NCBI GenBank assembly: GCA_009772935.1
Contig: WOUR01000009.1
Location: forward strand, 1-64,000
Reading direction: 5' to 3'
DNA length: 64,000 bases
DNA from: Rhodospirillaceae bacterium
GTDB lineage: Bacteria > Pseudomonadota > Alphaproteobacteria > Reyranellales > Reyranellaceae
The notes under the pieces are model-generated. The model had not been told where the DNA came from. It worked only from the letters and a program-made list of their open reading frames with translations, and did not search any database. The translations under genes were made by a program, and so were the position numbers. The first letter of the stretch is position 1; each line of letters begins with the position of its first letter. This document shows, one piece after another, positions 47,054 to 55,943 of this stretch.

Positions 47054-48016
47054 TCAGCCGATCCGCTTCAGGACAGAGTCTGGCAGCGGCCCTTTGTTCA
47101 CGGCGGCGATCGCTTCCTCGAGATGCTGCAGTGTCGAGTAACCGACCAGCATCGTCGAAACGCCCGGATGCGAGATCACGAAGCGCTCGGCGAGTTCGGT
47201 CAGGCTGCCCACGACGCCCTCGGTCACCAGCGGCTCCAGTTCACGCGCGCGCGCCACGTCGCCCGCGAAGTCCGGGGCCGAGCCGATCGGCGGGACCTGC
47301 TGCTGGGCAAGCGGATGGCGGTCCATCGTGCCGGCGAGCGCGCCGCCGGCCAATGCGCGGATGACGATCGTGCCCAAGCCGGCGGCCTGCGCCCGGTCGA
47401 GCAGGCGGCCATAGTCGAGGCCGGGCGCGCCGCTGGGCATCGGCCCGCCGGCGCTGGGGTTGAGCGCGTTGTAGACGACCTGAACGGTGTCGAAGAGCTT
47501 CGAGTCGACGGCCTTCAGCAGCGCCGCCGGCTCGCCCACGCCGCTGAAGCCGATGAAGCGTGTCTTGCCCTGCTGCCGCAGCTTCTCCAGCGCCGGCACC
47601 ACCTCGTTCAGGGCGATCTCGACATCCAGCTTGTCCCCGCCGTCGGTGGCCGTCAGCGGATTGTGGAGCTGCAGCAGATCGACATGGTCACGGCCCATGC
47701 GCTTCAGGCTCTCTTCGGTCGAGCGGAAAATGAGGCCCGCGACGTCGGCACGGTCCGCGGCAGTGAGCCGGAACTTGGTGCCGACCACGACGTCAGCCTT
47801 CAGAGTCTTGAGCACACGCCCGAGGTTGCGCTCCGACTCGCCGTCGCCGTAGCGGGCGGCCGTGTCGAAGTAGTTGATGCCGGCCTCGATCGCCCGCGCC
47901 ACGGCACGCTCCTGGTCCTGCGCGGCACCCTTGGTGAACAAGCCTCCCACCGCACCCGCGCCGTAACCCAGGACCGAGACTTCGAGGCCCGTCCGGCCGA
48001 GCTTGCGCCTCTGCAT
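47054..48016 (-). CDS. Aldo/keto reductase
   Basis: A 320-residue NAD(P)H-dependent oxidoreductase with a TIM-barrel AKR signature. The catalytic tetrad is visible as Asp and Tyr in NYFDTAARYGDGESE, Lys in VVVGTKFRL, and a His position in DHVDLLQLHNPL. The ATG at 48016 has GGAGG upstream; an in-frame ATG 33 bases earlier has none. Substrate unknown. It converges with the RND operon. Confidence 0.88.
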   Translation of the reverse strand: MQRRKLGRTGLEVSVLGYGAGAVGGLFTKGAAQDQERAVARAIEAGINYFDTAARYGDGESERNLGRVLKTLKADVVVGTKFRLTAADRADVAGLIFRSTEESLKRMGRDHVDLLQLHNPLTATDGGDKLDVEIALNEVVPALEKLRQQGKTRFIGFSGVGEPAALLKAVDSKLFDTVQVVYNALNPSAGGPMPSGAPGLDYGRLLDRAQAAGLGTIVIRALAGGALAGTMDRHPLAQQQVPPIGSAPDFAGDVARARELEPLVTEGVVGSLTELAERFVISHPGVSTMLVGYSTLQHLEEAIAAVNKGPLPDSVLKRIG

Positions 48017-48063
48017 TGTTTCCTCCTGCCATTTGATGAAAGCGCGCAACCGCCGTTGCGCCG

Positions 48064-48378
48064 TCAGGCGCTGTCGATGCGAACCTGGCCCGCCTCGTTG
48101 TCAACCACGACGTGGTTGTCATAGTAGGTGACGGTCGGTATGGCACCGAACGCCGCCTCCATCCGCTTCTCCCATTCCGGGGTGTACCAGGCGCGGGCCG
48201 CCGCCTCCGATGCCCAGAGATAGACACCGCCTCCGCCCGCCTCGCCGTTGAGGTAGTACTTCTTCAGGAGGCCCTTCGCGCCAAGCGCCGTATAAGTTGG
48301 CGCCGATCTGGCGGCGGCCTCGACGGCGGCGTCCCGGGGACGCTTGGGCATGGGAATTTGAACGATGGCGATGAACAT
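48064..48378 (-). CDS. Small YdhR/ABM-like monooxygenase-fold protein
   Basis: A 104-residue protein with a ferredoxin-like (dimeric alpha+beta barrel) pattern: FIAIVQIPMP strand, a helix, LLKKYYLNGEAGGGGVYLWASEAAARAWY, and a final strand VTYYDNHVVV. It resembles YdhR-like putative monooxygenases. ATG 48378 fits the fold start; the extension upstream does not. It precedes the aldo/keto reductase by 47 bp on the same strand and may be in its operon. Confidence 0.66.
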   Translation of the reverse strand: MFIAIVQIPMPKRPRDAAVEAAARSAPTYTALGAKGLLKKYYLNGEAGGGGVYLWASEAAARAWYTPEWEKRMEAAFGAIPTVTYYDNHVVVDNEAGQVRIDSA

Positions 48379-48418
48379 GCTTGTTAGCCTACGGTCTGGG
48401 CCGCTCCGGAGCAATTGA

Positions 48419-49108
48419 ATGACCGTAATCCTGTCAGGCGTCGAGATGTGCGTCTTCGACGCCTATGGCACGCTTTTCGACTTCAATTCAGCGGTCGCGC
48501 GGCATCGCCGGACGGTCGGCCCGTCCGCGGAGGCCATGTCGGAGCTCTGGCGAGCCAAGCAGATCCAGTACACGTGGCTGCGCAACGCCATGGGCACCTA
48601 CGCACCGTTCTGGCAGGTGACCGGGGAGGCGCTCGACCATTGTCTGGCCGCCCATCGCATCACCGATCCAGCCGCGCGCGAGCGGCTGATGGGCGCTTAC
48701 CTGGCCCTCGATCCATTTCCCGAGGCGCCGGGCATGCTGGCCTGCCTCGCCCGCGCCGGCATGCGGACCGCGATCCTGTCCAACGGCAATCCCGGCATGC
48801 TCGACCCGATGGTTGCGGCGTCGGGTCTCGCCAACCATTTCGAGGCGGTGCTGAGCGTCGACGAGGCGGGCGTCTTCAAGCCCGACCCGCGCGTCTATCG
48901 CCTCGTCGAGGCGCGCTGCGGTGTGACACCGGACAAGGTTTGCTTCCTCTCGTCGAACTGCTGGGACGCGCACGGCGCCGCGCAGTTCGGCTTCCGCGCC
49001 GTCTGGGTGAACCGAACCGGCGCGCCCGACGACAACCTGCCCGGCACACTCTCCGCCCGGATCCGCGATCTTTCCGACCTGCCCGATCTGATTGGTGTTC
49101 CACGATGA
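48419..49108 (+). CDS. L-2-haloacid dehalogenase (HAD superfamily)
   Basis: A 229-residue type II haloacid dehalogenase that hydrolyses L-2-haloalkanoates to D-2-hydroxyacids. Nucleophile Asp14 lies in FDAYGTLFD. Arg45 in LWRAKQIQYTWLR matches the halide-binding arginine. SNGNP, KPDPRVY and SSNCWDAHGA complete the dehalogenase-specific set, so this is more than a generic HAD phosphatase. Its stop overlaps the ATG of the ammonia-lyase gene (ATGA). Confidence 0.9.
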   Translation: MTVILSGVEMCVFDAYGTLFDFNSAVARHRRTVGPSAEAMSELWRAKQIQYTWLRNAMGTYAPFWQVTGEALDHCLAAHRITDPAARERLMGAYLALDPFPEAPGMLACLARAGMRTAILSNGNPGMLDPMVAASGLANHFEAVLSVDEAGVFKPDPRVYRLVEARCGVTPDKVCFLSSNCWDAHGAAQFGFRAVWVNRTGAPDDNLPGTLSARIRDLSDLPDLIGVPR

Positions 49109-50100
49109 GTTCGTTTCCGACTTTTGCTGATGTCCAAACCGCTGCCCGCCGACTGGAGGGCGTCACGATCCGCACGCCGCTGCTCGAGAACGAGAGGGTC
49201 AACCGGCAGCTCGGCGGTCGCCTGTTCCTGAAGGCGGAGTGCCTGCAGCGCACCGGATCGTTCAAGCTGCGCGGCGCCTACAACTTCCTCGCCTCGATGA
49301 GCGAGGCCGATCGTGCCAAAGGCGTGGTCGGCTGGTCGTCCGGCAACCATGCGCAGGGGCTTGCCGAGGCGGCACGCCTGCTCGGTACCAAGGCCACCAT
49401 CGTGATGCCGGCGGATGCGCCGGCCCTCAAGGTCGCCAACACGCGGGCCAGCGGCGCCGAGGTGGTGCTCTACGATCGCGTGAAGGACAGCCGTGAGGAG
49501 ATCGGCCAGGGCATCGCAGCGAAGACCGGCGCCACCATCGTGCCGCCCTACGATCATCCCTGGATCCTGACGGGCCAGGGCACGGCCGGCCTCGAGATCG
49601 CCGAACAGGCGAAGGCGCTGGGCGTGACGCTCGACGCGGTGGCCGCCCCCTGCTCCGGCGGCGGCCTGGCGACCGGCGTGGCGCTGGGCGTCAAGGGCAT
49701 CAGCCCGACAACCACGGTGCATGCCGGCGAGCCTGCGGGCTTCGACGATCTCGCCCGCTCGCTCAGCTCAGGAACGAAGCAGAAGAACGAGAAGCTCTCC
49801 GGCTCGATCTGCGACGCGCTGCTGGCGCCGACTCCGGGCGACGTCACCTTCCCGCTGGCCCAGCAGGTGCTGGGGCCGGGGCTCGTCGTCACGGACGAGG
49901 AAGTGCTGGACGCCATGGAACTGGCCTTCCGCGAGTTCAAGCTGGTGGTCGAACCGGGCGGCGCCGTGGCGCTGGCCGCGGCGCTCACCGGAAAGCTGCC
50001 CGTGAAGGGCCGCGCCGTGGCCGTCGTCTGCTCGGGCGGAAATGTGGATCACGCCACGTTCAAGCGGGCGCTCGACCGGATGCCCGCCGTCCCCGCATGA
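49105..50100 (+). CDS. PLP-dependent threonine/serine ammonia-lyase family enzyme
   Basis: A 331-residue fold-type II PLP enzyme. Lys54 in GSFKLRGAYN is the PLP lysine, SSGNHAQG and CSGGGLATG are the phosphate and cofactor loops. The short length, with no C-terminal ACT regulatory domain, fits catabolic threonine dehydratase, serine racemase or hydroxyaspartate ammonia-lyase rather than biosynthetic IlvA. It is joined to neighbours on both sides by 4-bp ATGA overlaps (haloacid dehalogenase before, cyclase after). Confidence 0.85.
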   Translation: MSSFPTFADVQTAARRLEGVTIRTPLLENERVNRQLGGRLFLKAECLQRTGSFKLRGAYNFLASMSEADRAKGVVGWSSGNHAQGLAEAARLLGTKATIVMPADAPALKVANTRASGAEVVLYDRVKDSREEIGQGIAAKTGATIVPPYDHPWILTGQGTAGLEIAEQAKALGVTLDAVAAPCSGGGLATGVALGVKGISPTTTVHAGEPAGFDDLARSLSSGTKQKNEKLSGSICDALLAPTPGDVTFPLAQQVLGPGLVVTDEEVLDAMELAFREFKLVVEPGGAVALAAALTGKLPVKGRAVAVVCSGGNVDHATFKRALDRMPAVPA

Positions 50101-51149
50101 CCATGTCGAGGCGCAACCGGCGTGAATGGCGGATCATCCTGTGGATCAGCCTCACCAGCGCCGTGATCAGCGCCTATTTCGGCTATGCGGTGGCTCCCGC
50201 CGATGACCCACCGCTGAGGGGCGTCGTGCAGGGCATCCTCACGTCCCTGCTGATCGCCACGCCGGTCGCCTTCTTCGAGGTGCGGCGCGCGCGCATCAAT
50301 TCTCTCGGCTGGATGCGGCGCCTGCCGCTGGTCGGCTACTTCCTCGTCAAGGTGGCATTCTATTGCGTCGTCATCGTCGCAGGCCTCATGCTGTCGCGCC
50401 TGTTGATGTCGATCGGGAGCCGTCAGTTCGTCTTTTTCGATCAGATCCTCCGGAATTCCATACTCTTCTCCATCGGCATGTCGGTGGTCGGCAACCTCAT
50501 CATCGAGACGGGCCGCCTGCTGGGGTTCGGCACCCTGAAAAACCTGCTGCTCGGGCGCTATGCCCGGCCCCGAAACGAGCAAAGGGCGTTCCTGCTGATC
50601 GACATGAAGGACTCGACCGGGCTCGCGGAGAAGCTCGGCGCGATCCGGTTCCATGAGCTTCTCAATGCCTTCTTCCGCGACATCGCCGACGCCGCCCTGG
50701 AATGCGACGCCGAAATCCACAAGTACGTGGGAGACGAGGCGATCCTGACCTGGCCCGTGGGTCTCACGCTCAGCGCGGGCGACTGCCTCGACTGCCCGTT
50801 TCTCGCCCGCCGGAACATCGCCCGCAACGCAGCGCGCTACCGCGACCGGTTCGGCACCGTCCCCGAGTTTCGCGCGGCCCTGCATTGCGGCGAAATCGTC
50901 GCCGGTGAAATCGGCGACGTCCGCAGGGAGATTGCCTACGTCGGAGACACGCTGAACGTGGCGGCCCGCCTGCTCGACGCTTCGAAGGGCGTTGGCGGTG
51001 ACGTGCTGGCGTCAGGCGAACTGCTCGCCCGGGTCCGCCTGCCGGCGGGCCTTCGGGCCGACCCGTTGCCGACCCTGACGATCCGCGGCCGCGATGCCCC
51101 GCTCGAGATCGCCGCGCTATCGGTACGCGGCCCCCAGGATCAGGGCTGA
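50097..51149 (+). CDS. Membrane class III adenylate/guanylate cyclase
   Basis: A 350-residue protein with four predicted membrane segments in the first ~140 residues and a class III cyclase domain at about 160-345. Metal-binding Asp169 (LLIDMKDSTG) and Asp213 (KYVGDEAI), purine-contact Lys209, and transition-state Asn287 and Arg291 (GDTLNVAARL) are all present, so it is likely active; Lys209 points to ATP. The ATG overlaps the ammonia-lyase stop (ATGA), and the 3' end overlaps the convergent LivM-type gene by 10 bp. A four-helix input domain of this kind has no obvious ligand. Confidence 0.88.
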   Translation: MTMSRRNRREWRIILWISLTSAVISAYFGYAVAPADDPPLRGVVQGILTSLLIATPVAFFEVRRARINSLGWMRRLPLVGYFLVKVAFYCVVIVAGLMLSRLLMSIGSRQFVFFDQILRNSILFSIGMSVVGNLIIETGRLLGFGTLKNLLLGRYARPRNEQRAFLLIDMKDSTGLAEKLGAIRFHELLNAFFRDIADAALECDAEIHKYVGDEAILTWPVGLTLSAGDCLDCPFLARRNIARNAARYRDRFGTVPEFRAALHCGEIVAGEIGDVRREIAYVGDTLNVAARLLDASKGVGGDVLASGELLARVRLPAGLRADPLPTLTIRGRDAPLEIAALSVRGPQDQG

Positions 51150-52111
51150 GGCTTGCCGGGCGACTTCAGCCGGGCGAGCAGGCTGCCCAGGATGCCCTTG
51201 GGCAGGAAGATGATGAACACGACCAGCAGGACGCCGTAGACGAGGTTGTCCCAGCCGACGGCCTTGGTGCCGAAGCCGATGCGCAGCCCTTCGGCGAGCA
51301 GGATGGTGATGATCGCGCCGACGGTCGGCCCGAGCGCCACGTAGATTCCGCCGACCACGACGGCGAACACCATTTGCAGGGAGACCGCGATCCCGCTCAC
51401 GGTGTCGGGCGAGATGAACATCTGGTACTGGCAGTAGAGGGCGCCGGCGAGCGCCGTCATGAGCGCACTGATGACCGTGATCTTCAGCTTCTCGTAGGTC
51501 ACGTTGACGCCGGCCGCGGCGGCGGCGTCCTCGTCCTCCGAGATCGCCTCCAGCGCATAGCGATCCATGCTGCGGTCGACCCAGCGCCAGATCAGCAGGC
51601 CCGCCACCCAGACTCCGAGGGCGATCAGGTACCAGGTCGTCTTGTCGTCGAACTGCAGGGCGACCAGGTGGCTGCCCTTGGTGCGGTCGGGCGTATAGCC
51701 GAGAGACCCGCCGGTATAGTCGCGCGTGGCGGTGATGACCTGCAGCACGATGCCTGAGAGCGCCAGCGTGACGAGCGCGAAATAGTGCCCGGTGATGCGG
51801 AAGCGGAAGCAGGGATAGGCGACGATCAGCGCCAGTGCGCCGGCGCACACCAGCGCGATCGGGATGCCGAACCACGGCGAGACGCCGAGGTGGTTCCACA
51901 GCAGCGCCGTCACGTAGGCCCCGACGCCCATGAAACCGCCATGCCCCAGCGACACCAGGCCGAACCGTCCCATCATCGACCACGACGTGTAGGCGAACGA
52001 CCAGATCAGGATCAGGATGATGATGTGGAGGTGATAGGGATCGCGATAGACGAACGGCAGAGCGATCAGCACCGCACCGACGATCCAGGGAACGAACTGA
52101 CGCACGCTCAC
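51140..52111 (-). CDS. Branched-chain amino acid-type ABC permease, LivM
   Basis: A 323-residue permease with about eight to ten membrane helices and the LivM-family sequence WSMMGRFGLVSLGHGGFMGVGAY and AISEDEDAAAAAGVNV (cytoplasmic ATPase-contact loop). The start is GTG 52111, overlapping the LivH stop by 4 bp (GTGA). It forms the channel together with LivH. Confidence 0.9.
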   Translation of the reverse strand: MSVRQFVPWIVGAVLIALPFVYRDPYHLHIIILILIWSFAYTSWSMMGRFGLVSLGHGGFMGVGAYVTALLWNHLGVSPWFGIPIALVCAGALALIVAYPCFRFRITGHYFALVTLALSGIVLQVITATRDYTGGSLGYTPDRTKGSHLVALQFDDKTTWYLIALGVWVAGLLIWRWVDRSMDRYALEAISEDEDAAAAAGVNVTYEKLKITVISALMTALAGALYCQYQMFISPDTVSGIAVSLQMVFAVVVGGIYVALGPTVGAIITILLAEGLRIGFGTKAVGWDNLVYGVLLVVFIIFLPKGILGSLLARLKSPGKPQP

Positions 52112-52980
52112 GAGCGCCTCGCCAGCAGGCCGCCGGGCCGAACGAACATCATGACGATGAAGAAGGCGAAGGCGAGCACGTAGCCCCACTCGAGATCGGA
52201 GAACAGGCCACCCAGCGAGATGATCTCGGCGAACAGGAAGGCCGCCACGAAGCCGCCGACGAAATTGCCCAGCCCGCCCAGCACGCAGATCAGGAAGGTG
52301 ATCGGCCCGAAGGAAAGACCGACGAAGGGGTGGACGTCATATTGCAGCACCAGCAGGCAGGCCGCGAGCCCCGCCAGGGCGCCGCCCAACGCCGAGGTGA
52401 CGAGATAGATCTTCTTCGTGTCGACCCCCATCAGGGCCATGATCTGGCGGTCCTGGGCGATCGCGCGGATCGCGGTGCCGGTGTAGGTCCGCGTCATGAA
52501 GAGGTAGATCACCACCATGCCGACCAGGGCCGCGAGAAAGGACAGCAGCCTGGAGTAGCTGAAGTGCATCTCGGCGAACTGCAGCACCGGCAGGCGGATG
52601 CCGAGGTTGCGGAAATCGATACCGAAGGCCACCGTGGCGAAGCTCTGCAGAACGAAGAGGACGCCGCCGGTCGCAAGAAGCTGGTTGATGGGCGCCGCAC
52701 CCAGCAGCGGCGCGATCACCAGCCAGTGCAGCAACGCGCCCATCGCAGCGACCAGCAGGATCGTGAGCGGGGCGGCCAGATAGTAGGACAGGCCGTAGTA
52801 CTGCACGAGGTAGTACATGCCGTACATGCCGATCATCACCAGCTCGGCATAACAGATCCACGTCACGTCGATGACGCCGAAGATCAGGTTGAGGCCGAGC
52901 GCCAGCAGCGCCAGGACTCCCCCAAGCAGGACGCCGTTGATCACGGCCTCCAGCAGGTAGATGTCGAAAATTTCCATCAT
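52108..52980 (-). CDS. Branched-chain amino acid-type ABC permease, LivH
   Basis: A 290-residue permease with about eight membrane helices. Family traits: VLLGGVLALLALGLNLIFGVIDV near the N-terminus and AIRAIAQDRQIMALMGVDTKKI as the ATPase-contact loop. Start is the first Met of MMEIFDIYLL (52980), with GGTGAAG upstream. A short dispersed repeat lies just before it. Confidence 0.9.
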   Translation of the reverse strand: MMEIFDIYLLEAVINGVLLGGVLALLALGLNLIFGVIDVTWICYAELVMIGMYGMYYLVQYYGLSYYLAAPLTILLVAAMGALLHWLVIAPLLGAAPINQLLATGGVLFVLQSFATVAFGIDFRNLGIRLPVLQFAEMHFSYSRLLSFLAALVGMVVIYLFMTRTYTGTAIRAIAQDRQIMALMGVDTKKIYLVTSALGGALAGLAACLLVLQYDVHPFVGLSFGPITFLICVLGGLGNFVGGFVAAFLFAEIISLGGLFSDLEWGYVLAFAFFIVMMFVRPGGLLARRS

Positions 52981-52992
52981 CGCTTCACCTGG

Positions 52993-53009
52993 CTGGAGTG
53001 GCGCGCTCC
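52993..53009. repeat. Second copy of the 17-bp dispersed repeat
   Basis: CTGGAGTGGCGCGCTCC is identical to 2866-2882, 50 kb away. Here it occurs as one arm only, in the 38-bp gap between the livF- and livH-type genes. A 17-bp exact match in two unrelated gaps is unlikely by chance even at high GC. Confidence 0.6.
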
Positions 53010-53018
53010 CTCGAGCTC

Positions 53019-53741
53019 CTAAACACCGAGGTAGGCCTGTTTGATCGTGTCGTTCGAGAGCATCTCGACCGAGGTGCCCGACGCGCGGATGCTGCCGGCC
53101 TCGAGCAGGTAGGCGCGATCGACGACGCGCAGCACCTGCTGGACATTCTGCTCGACGATCAAGACGGTGAGGCCGCCGGCGCGAATGCGCTTGACCAGTT
53201 CGAAGACCTGCTGGACCACGACTGGCGCCAGGCCGGCCGACGGTTCGTCGAGCAGCAGCAGCTTCGGATCGGACATCAGGGCGCGTCCGATGGCGCACAT
53301 CTGCTGCTCGCCGCCCGACATCGTACCGGCGAGCTGGGCGCGACGCTCCTTCATGCGCGGGAACAGGTCGAAGACGAACTCCAGCCTCTCGGCGTACCTG
53401 GCCCGCGCCTCGGGCATGAAGGCGCCCATCTTGAGGTTGTCCTCGACAGTGAGCCGCGGGAAGAGCCGGCGGTTCTCCGGCACATGGGCGATGCCGAGGC
53501 TGACGATCCGGTGGGGCGGCGTGGTGAGCACGTCGATGCCTTCCATCGCGATCGCCCCCCGCGTGGGACGGATCAGCCCGGAGATCACGCGCATGAGCGT
53601 CGTCTTGCCGGCGCCATTGGGGCCGATCACGCCCACCGCCTCGCCGGCGCGGACGTCGAGGCTGACCCCGAACAACGCCTGGAAGCTGCCGTAGCCGGCA
53701 TCGACCGCCTCGAGTTCGAGCATTTTTTCGTTCTCGCTCAT
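53019..53741 (-). CDS. Branched-chain amino acid-type ABC ATPase, LivF
   Basis: A 240-residue ATPase: Walker A GPNGAGKTTL, signature MSGGEQQM, Walker B LLLLDEPSAGLAP, switch VEQN. The glutamine-less VEQN loop and VPENRRLFPRLTVEDNL are typical of LivF. It forms the nucleotide-binding dimer with LivG for the LivH/LivM permease. Confidence 0.93.
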   Translation of the reverse strand: MSENEKMLELEAVDAGYGSFQALFGVSLDVRAGEAVGVIGPNGAGKTTLMRVISGLIRPTRGAIAMEGIDVLTTPPHRIVSLGIAHVPENRRLFPRLTVEDNLKMGAFMPEARARYAERLEFVFDLFPRMKERRAQLAGTMSGGEQQMCAIGRALMSDPKLLLLDEPSAGLAPVVVQQVFELVKRIRAGGLTVLIVEQNVQQVLRVVDRAYLLEAGSIRASGTSVEMLSNDTIKQAYLGV

Positions 53742-53747
53742 GGCACC

Positions 53748-54515
53748 TCAGCGACGCGCTTCGGCCGCGGCGGCCTGGGTCATGTCGGCATCGGTACCGA
53801 GATAGACCTCGACCACCCGCGGATCTCCCGACACCACACTCGGCAAGCCTTCGGAAATCTTCTCGCCGTGGTCCAGCACCATGACCCGGTCGACCACCCG
53901 CATCAGCACGCCCATGATGTGCTCGACCCAGATGATGGTGATGCCGAGTTCGTCGCGGATCTTGCGCAGCATGTCGGCGGCCTGGTCCATTTCGGCTTCG
54001 TCGAGACCGCCCAGACTCTCGTCGGCCAGCAACAGCTTCGGCCCTGTCGCGATCGCCTTGGCGAGCTCCAGCTTCTTCAGCCCGGCGGCGCCCAGGCCAT
54101 CGACGCTGGCGTCCCGGTCGGTCGGCAGGCCGACCATGGCGAGCGCCTTCTCGGCAGACTCGTTGGCCTTGGCGAGACTGTGCCCGCCACTGCCCCCGCC
54201 CTGGCCGTAGTAGCCGGCCAGGGCCACGTTCTCGAAGATCGAAAGCCTGCGGAACGGGCGCGGGATCTGGAAGGTCCGGCCAACGCCGCGATTGATGATG
54301 CGGTGCGGCGGCAGGCCCGCGATCTCACTCCCGTCGAACTGGATCGAGCCCGAGGTCGGCGGGAACGTGCCCGACAGCATGTTGAAGATAGTGCTCTTGC
54401 CCGAGCCGTTCGGGCCAATCAGGCCGAGAATCTCGCCCTTCTCGACCTTGAACGACACGTTGTTCACTGCGGTGAAGCCACCGAATCGCTTCACCAGCCC
54501 GTTTACCACCAGCAC
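53748..54515 (-). CDS. Branched-chain amino acid-type ABC ATPase, LivG
   Basis: A 255-residue ATPase. Walker A is GPNGSGKST, the Q-loop region holds GRTFQIPRPF, and Walker B is LLLADESLGGLD. The LSGGQ-type signature is degenerate (GLGAAGLKKLELAKA), a variation seen in some LivG proteins. The start is GTG 54515 (VLVVNGLVKRFGG in the frame) with GGAG upstream; no in-frame ATG is close. It lies 31 bp after the binding-protein gene. Confidence 0.87.
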   Translation of the reverse strand: MLVVNGLVKRFGGFTAVNNVSFKVEKGEILGLIGPNGSGKSTIFNMLSGTFPPTSGSIQFDGSEIAGLPPHRIINRGVGRTFQIPRPFRRLSIFENVALAGYYGQGGGSGGHSLAKANESAEKALAMVGLPTDRDASVDGLGAAGLKKLELAKAIATGPKLLLADESLGGLDEAEMDQAADMLRKIRDELGITIIWVEHIMGVLMRVVDRVMVLDHGEKISEGLPSVVSGDPRVVEVYLGTDADMTQAAAAEARR

Positions 54516-54546
54516 TGCCGCTACTCCGCTCGCCCCGATGCTCGAC

Positions 54547-55857
54547 CTATTGGTTGCTGTAGGTAGTGCCCTTGGGCAGCGGCAGCACGGCTTCGCGCAT
54601 CGCCTGGCTCTTGGGCCAAACCACGTACGACTTGTCGTCGATGTACTGGATGACGACCGGGAACGAGCGCTCGTTCTGTCCCGCCATCTGGGCGCCTTCG
54701 GCGGGGAACTTGACGCCGAAGCCCAGCATCGTGCCGCCTTCCTTGATGTCCAGATCGAGCGCGGCCTTGCGCAGCGCGTCGGGATTGACGCCACCGTACT
54801 TCTTGATGGCAACCGGCAACACCTCGGTGAAGAACAAATAGGTGTTCGAGGCGGCCATGCCGACATGCGCCGAACGGATGGCAACACCGGGCTTGGCCTT
54901 GTCGAACTCCTCGCCGACCATCTTGATCACCGGCGGCAGCTTCTGGTCGAGCGTCTTGGCGTTGGTCAGCCAGATCGAGATCGGGTCGGTATTGAAGAAG
55001 TAGTTTACGTCGGCACCGAGGCCTTCCTTCAACTTCTCATAGACGCCATAGCCGGCGCCATGCCCTACCAAGGCGCCGAACTTGAGCCCCTGCTCGCGCG
55101 CCTGGCGCAGCAGAAGCGTGATGTCGGGATTGTAGCCGGTATGGAAGATCACGTCCGGCCGCGCCCGCTTCAGCTTGGTCACCAGCGCCGAGAGGTCGGG
55201 AGCGGTGGCCGCATAGCCTTCCTTCAGCACGACATTGAAGCCCGCCTTCTTGGCGCCGGCGTCATTGCCCTTGGCGACGTCGACGCCATAGGCGCCGTCT
55301 TCGTGGATGATGGCGACGCGCAGATCCTTGGCGGTCTTGCCGAATTTGGCCACGTTCTGGCTGATGAAGTCCATCGTCATCAGGCCGAACTGATCGCCGC
55401 TCGCCTGCGGACGGAAGACGTACTTGTAGTTCTTGCCATCCAGCACCGCCGAGGAGATGCAGGTCGTGATCCACATGAACTTCTTGAGCTGCTCGACCCG
55501 GCCAGCCACCGGCACGCACTGTGCCGAGGAGTAGAAGCCGAGCAACATGTCGACCTTTTCCTGCTCGATCAGGCGCACGGCCTCGTTGATCGCGACGTCG
55601 GGCTTGCTCTGGGCGTCGGCGTAAACGGCCTCGATCTTGTAGCCCTCGACGCCACCCGCCTTGATGAAGCTGTCGATCATGATCTTGGCGCCGATGTACT
55701 GCAGCTCCGAGCCGCCACCGGCCAGCGGACCCGTCAGGTCGTAAATCACGCCGATCTTGATCTTCTTCTCCTGGGCGGCAGCGCTGCCCACGACGCCGAA
55801 AACAGCCGCCGCAGCGACTACGCCCGCCAACAGGCGGCGCCCCATACCCATGGTCAT
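54547..55857 (-). CDS. ABC substrate-binding protein, LivK-like
   Basis: A 436-residue periplasmic binding protein of the branched-chain amino acid/amide type. The N-terminus MTMGMGRRLLAGVVAAAAVF is followed by a signal cleavage near AAAQ. Core features are IGVIYDLTGPLAGGGSE and DLSALVTKLKRARPDVIF. ATG 55857 has GGAGGAGAG upstream. At 436 residues it is longer than the classic LivJ/K (about 370), typical of the broader amide/urea/aromatic-acid binding group, so the ligand may not be a branched-chain amino acid. It heads the livK-G-F-H-M operon. Confidence 0.88.
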   Translation of the reverse strand: MTMGMGRRLLAGVVAAAAVFGVVGSAAAQEKKIKIGVIYDLTGPLAGGGSELQYIGAKIMIDSFIKAGGVEGYKIEAVYADAQSKPDVAINEAVRLIEQEKVDMLLGFYSSAQCVPVAGRVEQLKKFMWITTCISSAVLDGKNYKYVFRPQASGDQFGLMTMDFISQNVAKFGKTAKDLRVAIIHEDGAYGVDVAKGNDAGAKKAGFNVVLKEGYAATAPDLSALVTKLKRARPDVIFHTGYNPDITLLLRQAREQGLKFGALVGHGAGYGVYEKLKEGLGADVNYFFNTDPISIWLTNAKTLDQKLPPVIKMVGEEFDKAKPGVAIRSAHVGMAASNTYLFFTEVLPVAIKKYGGVNPDALRKAALDLDIKEGGTMLGFGVKFPAEGAQMAGQNERSFPVVIQYIDDKSYVVWPKSQAMREAVLPLPKGTTYSNQ

Positions 55858-55943
55858 GATCTCTCCTCCCGGTGGCTGCACGCTGTACGCGTTTTCTTGT
55901 CCGCATCACAGGGGCCGCGGGAGGTTCTGTCAAGCGTTTCGCG

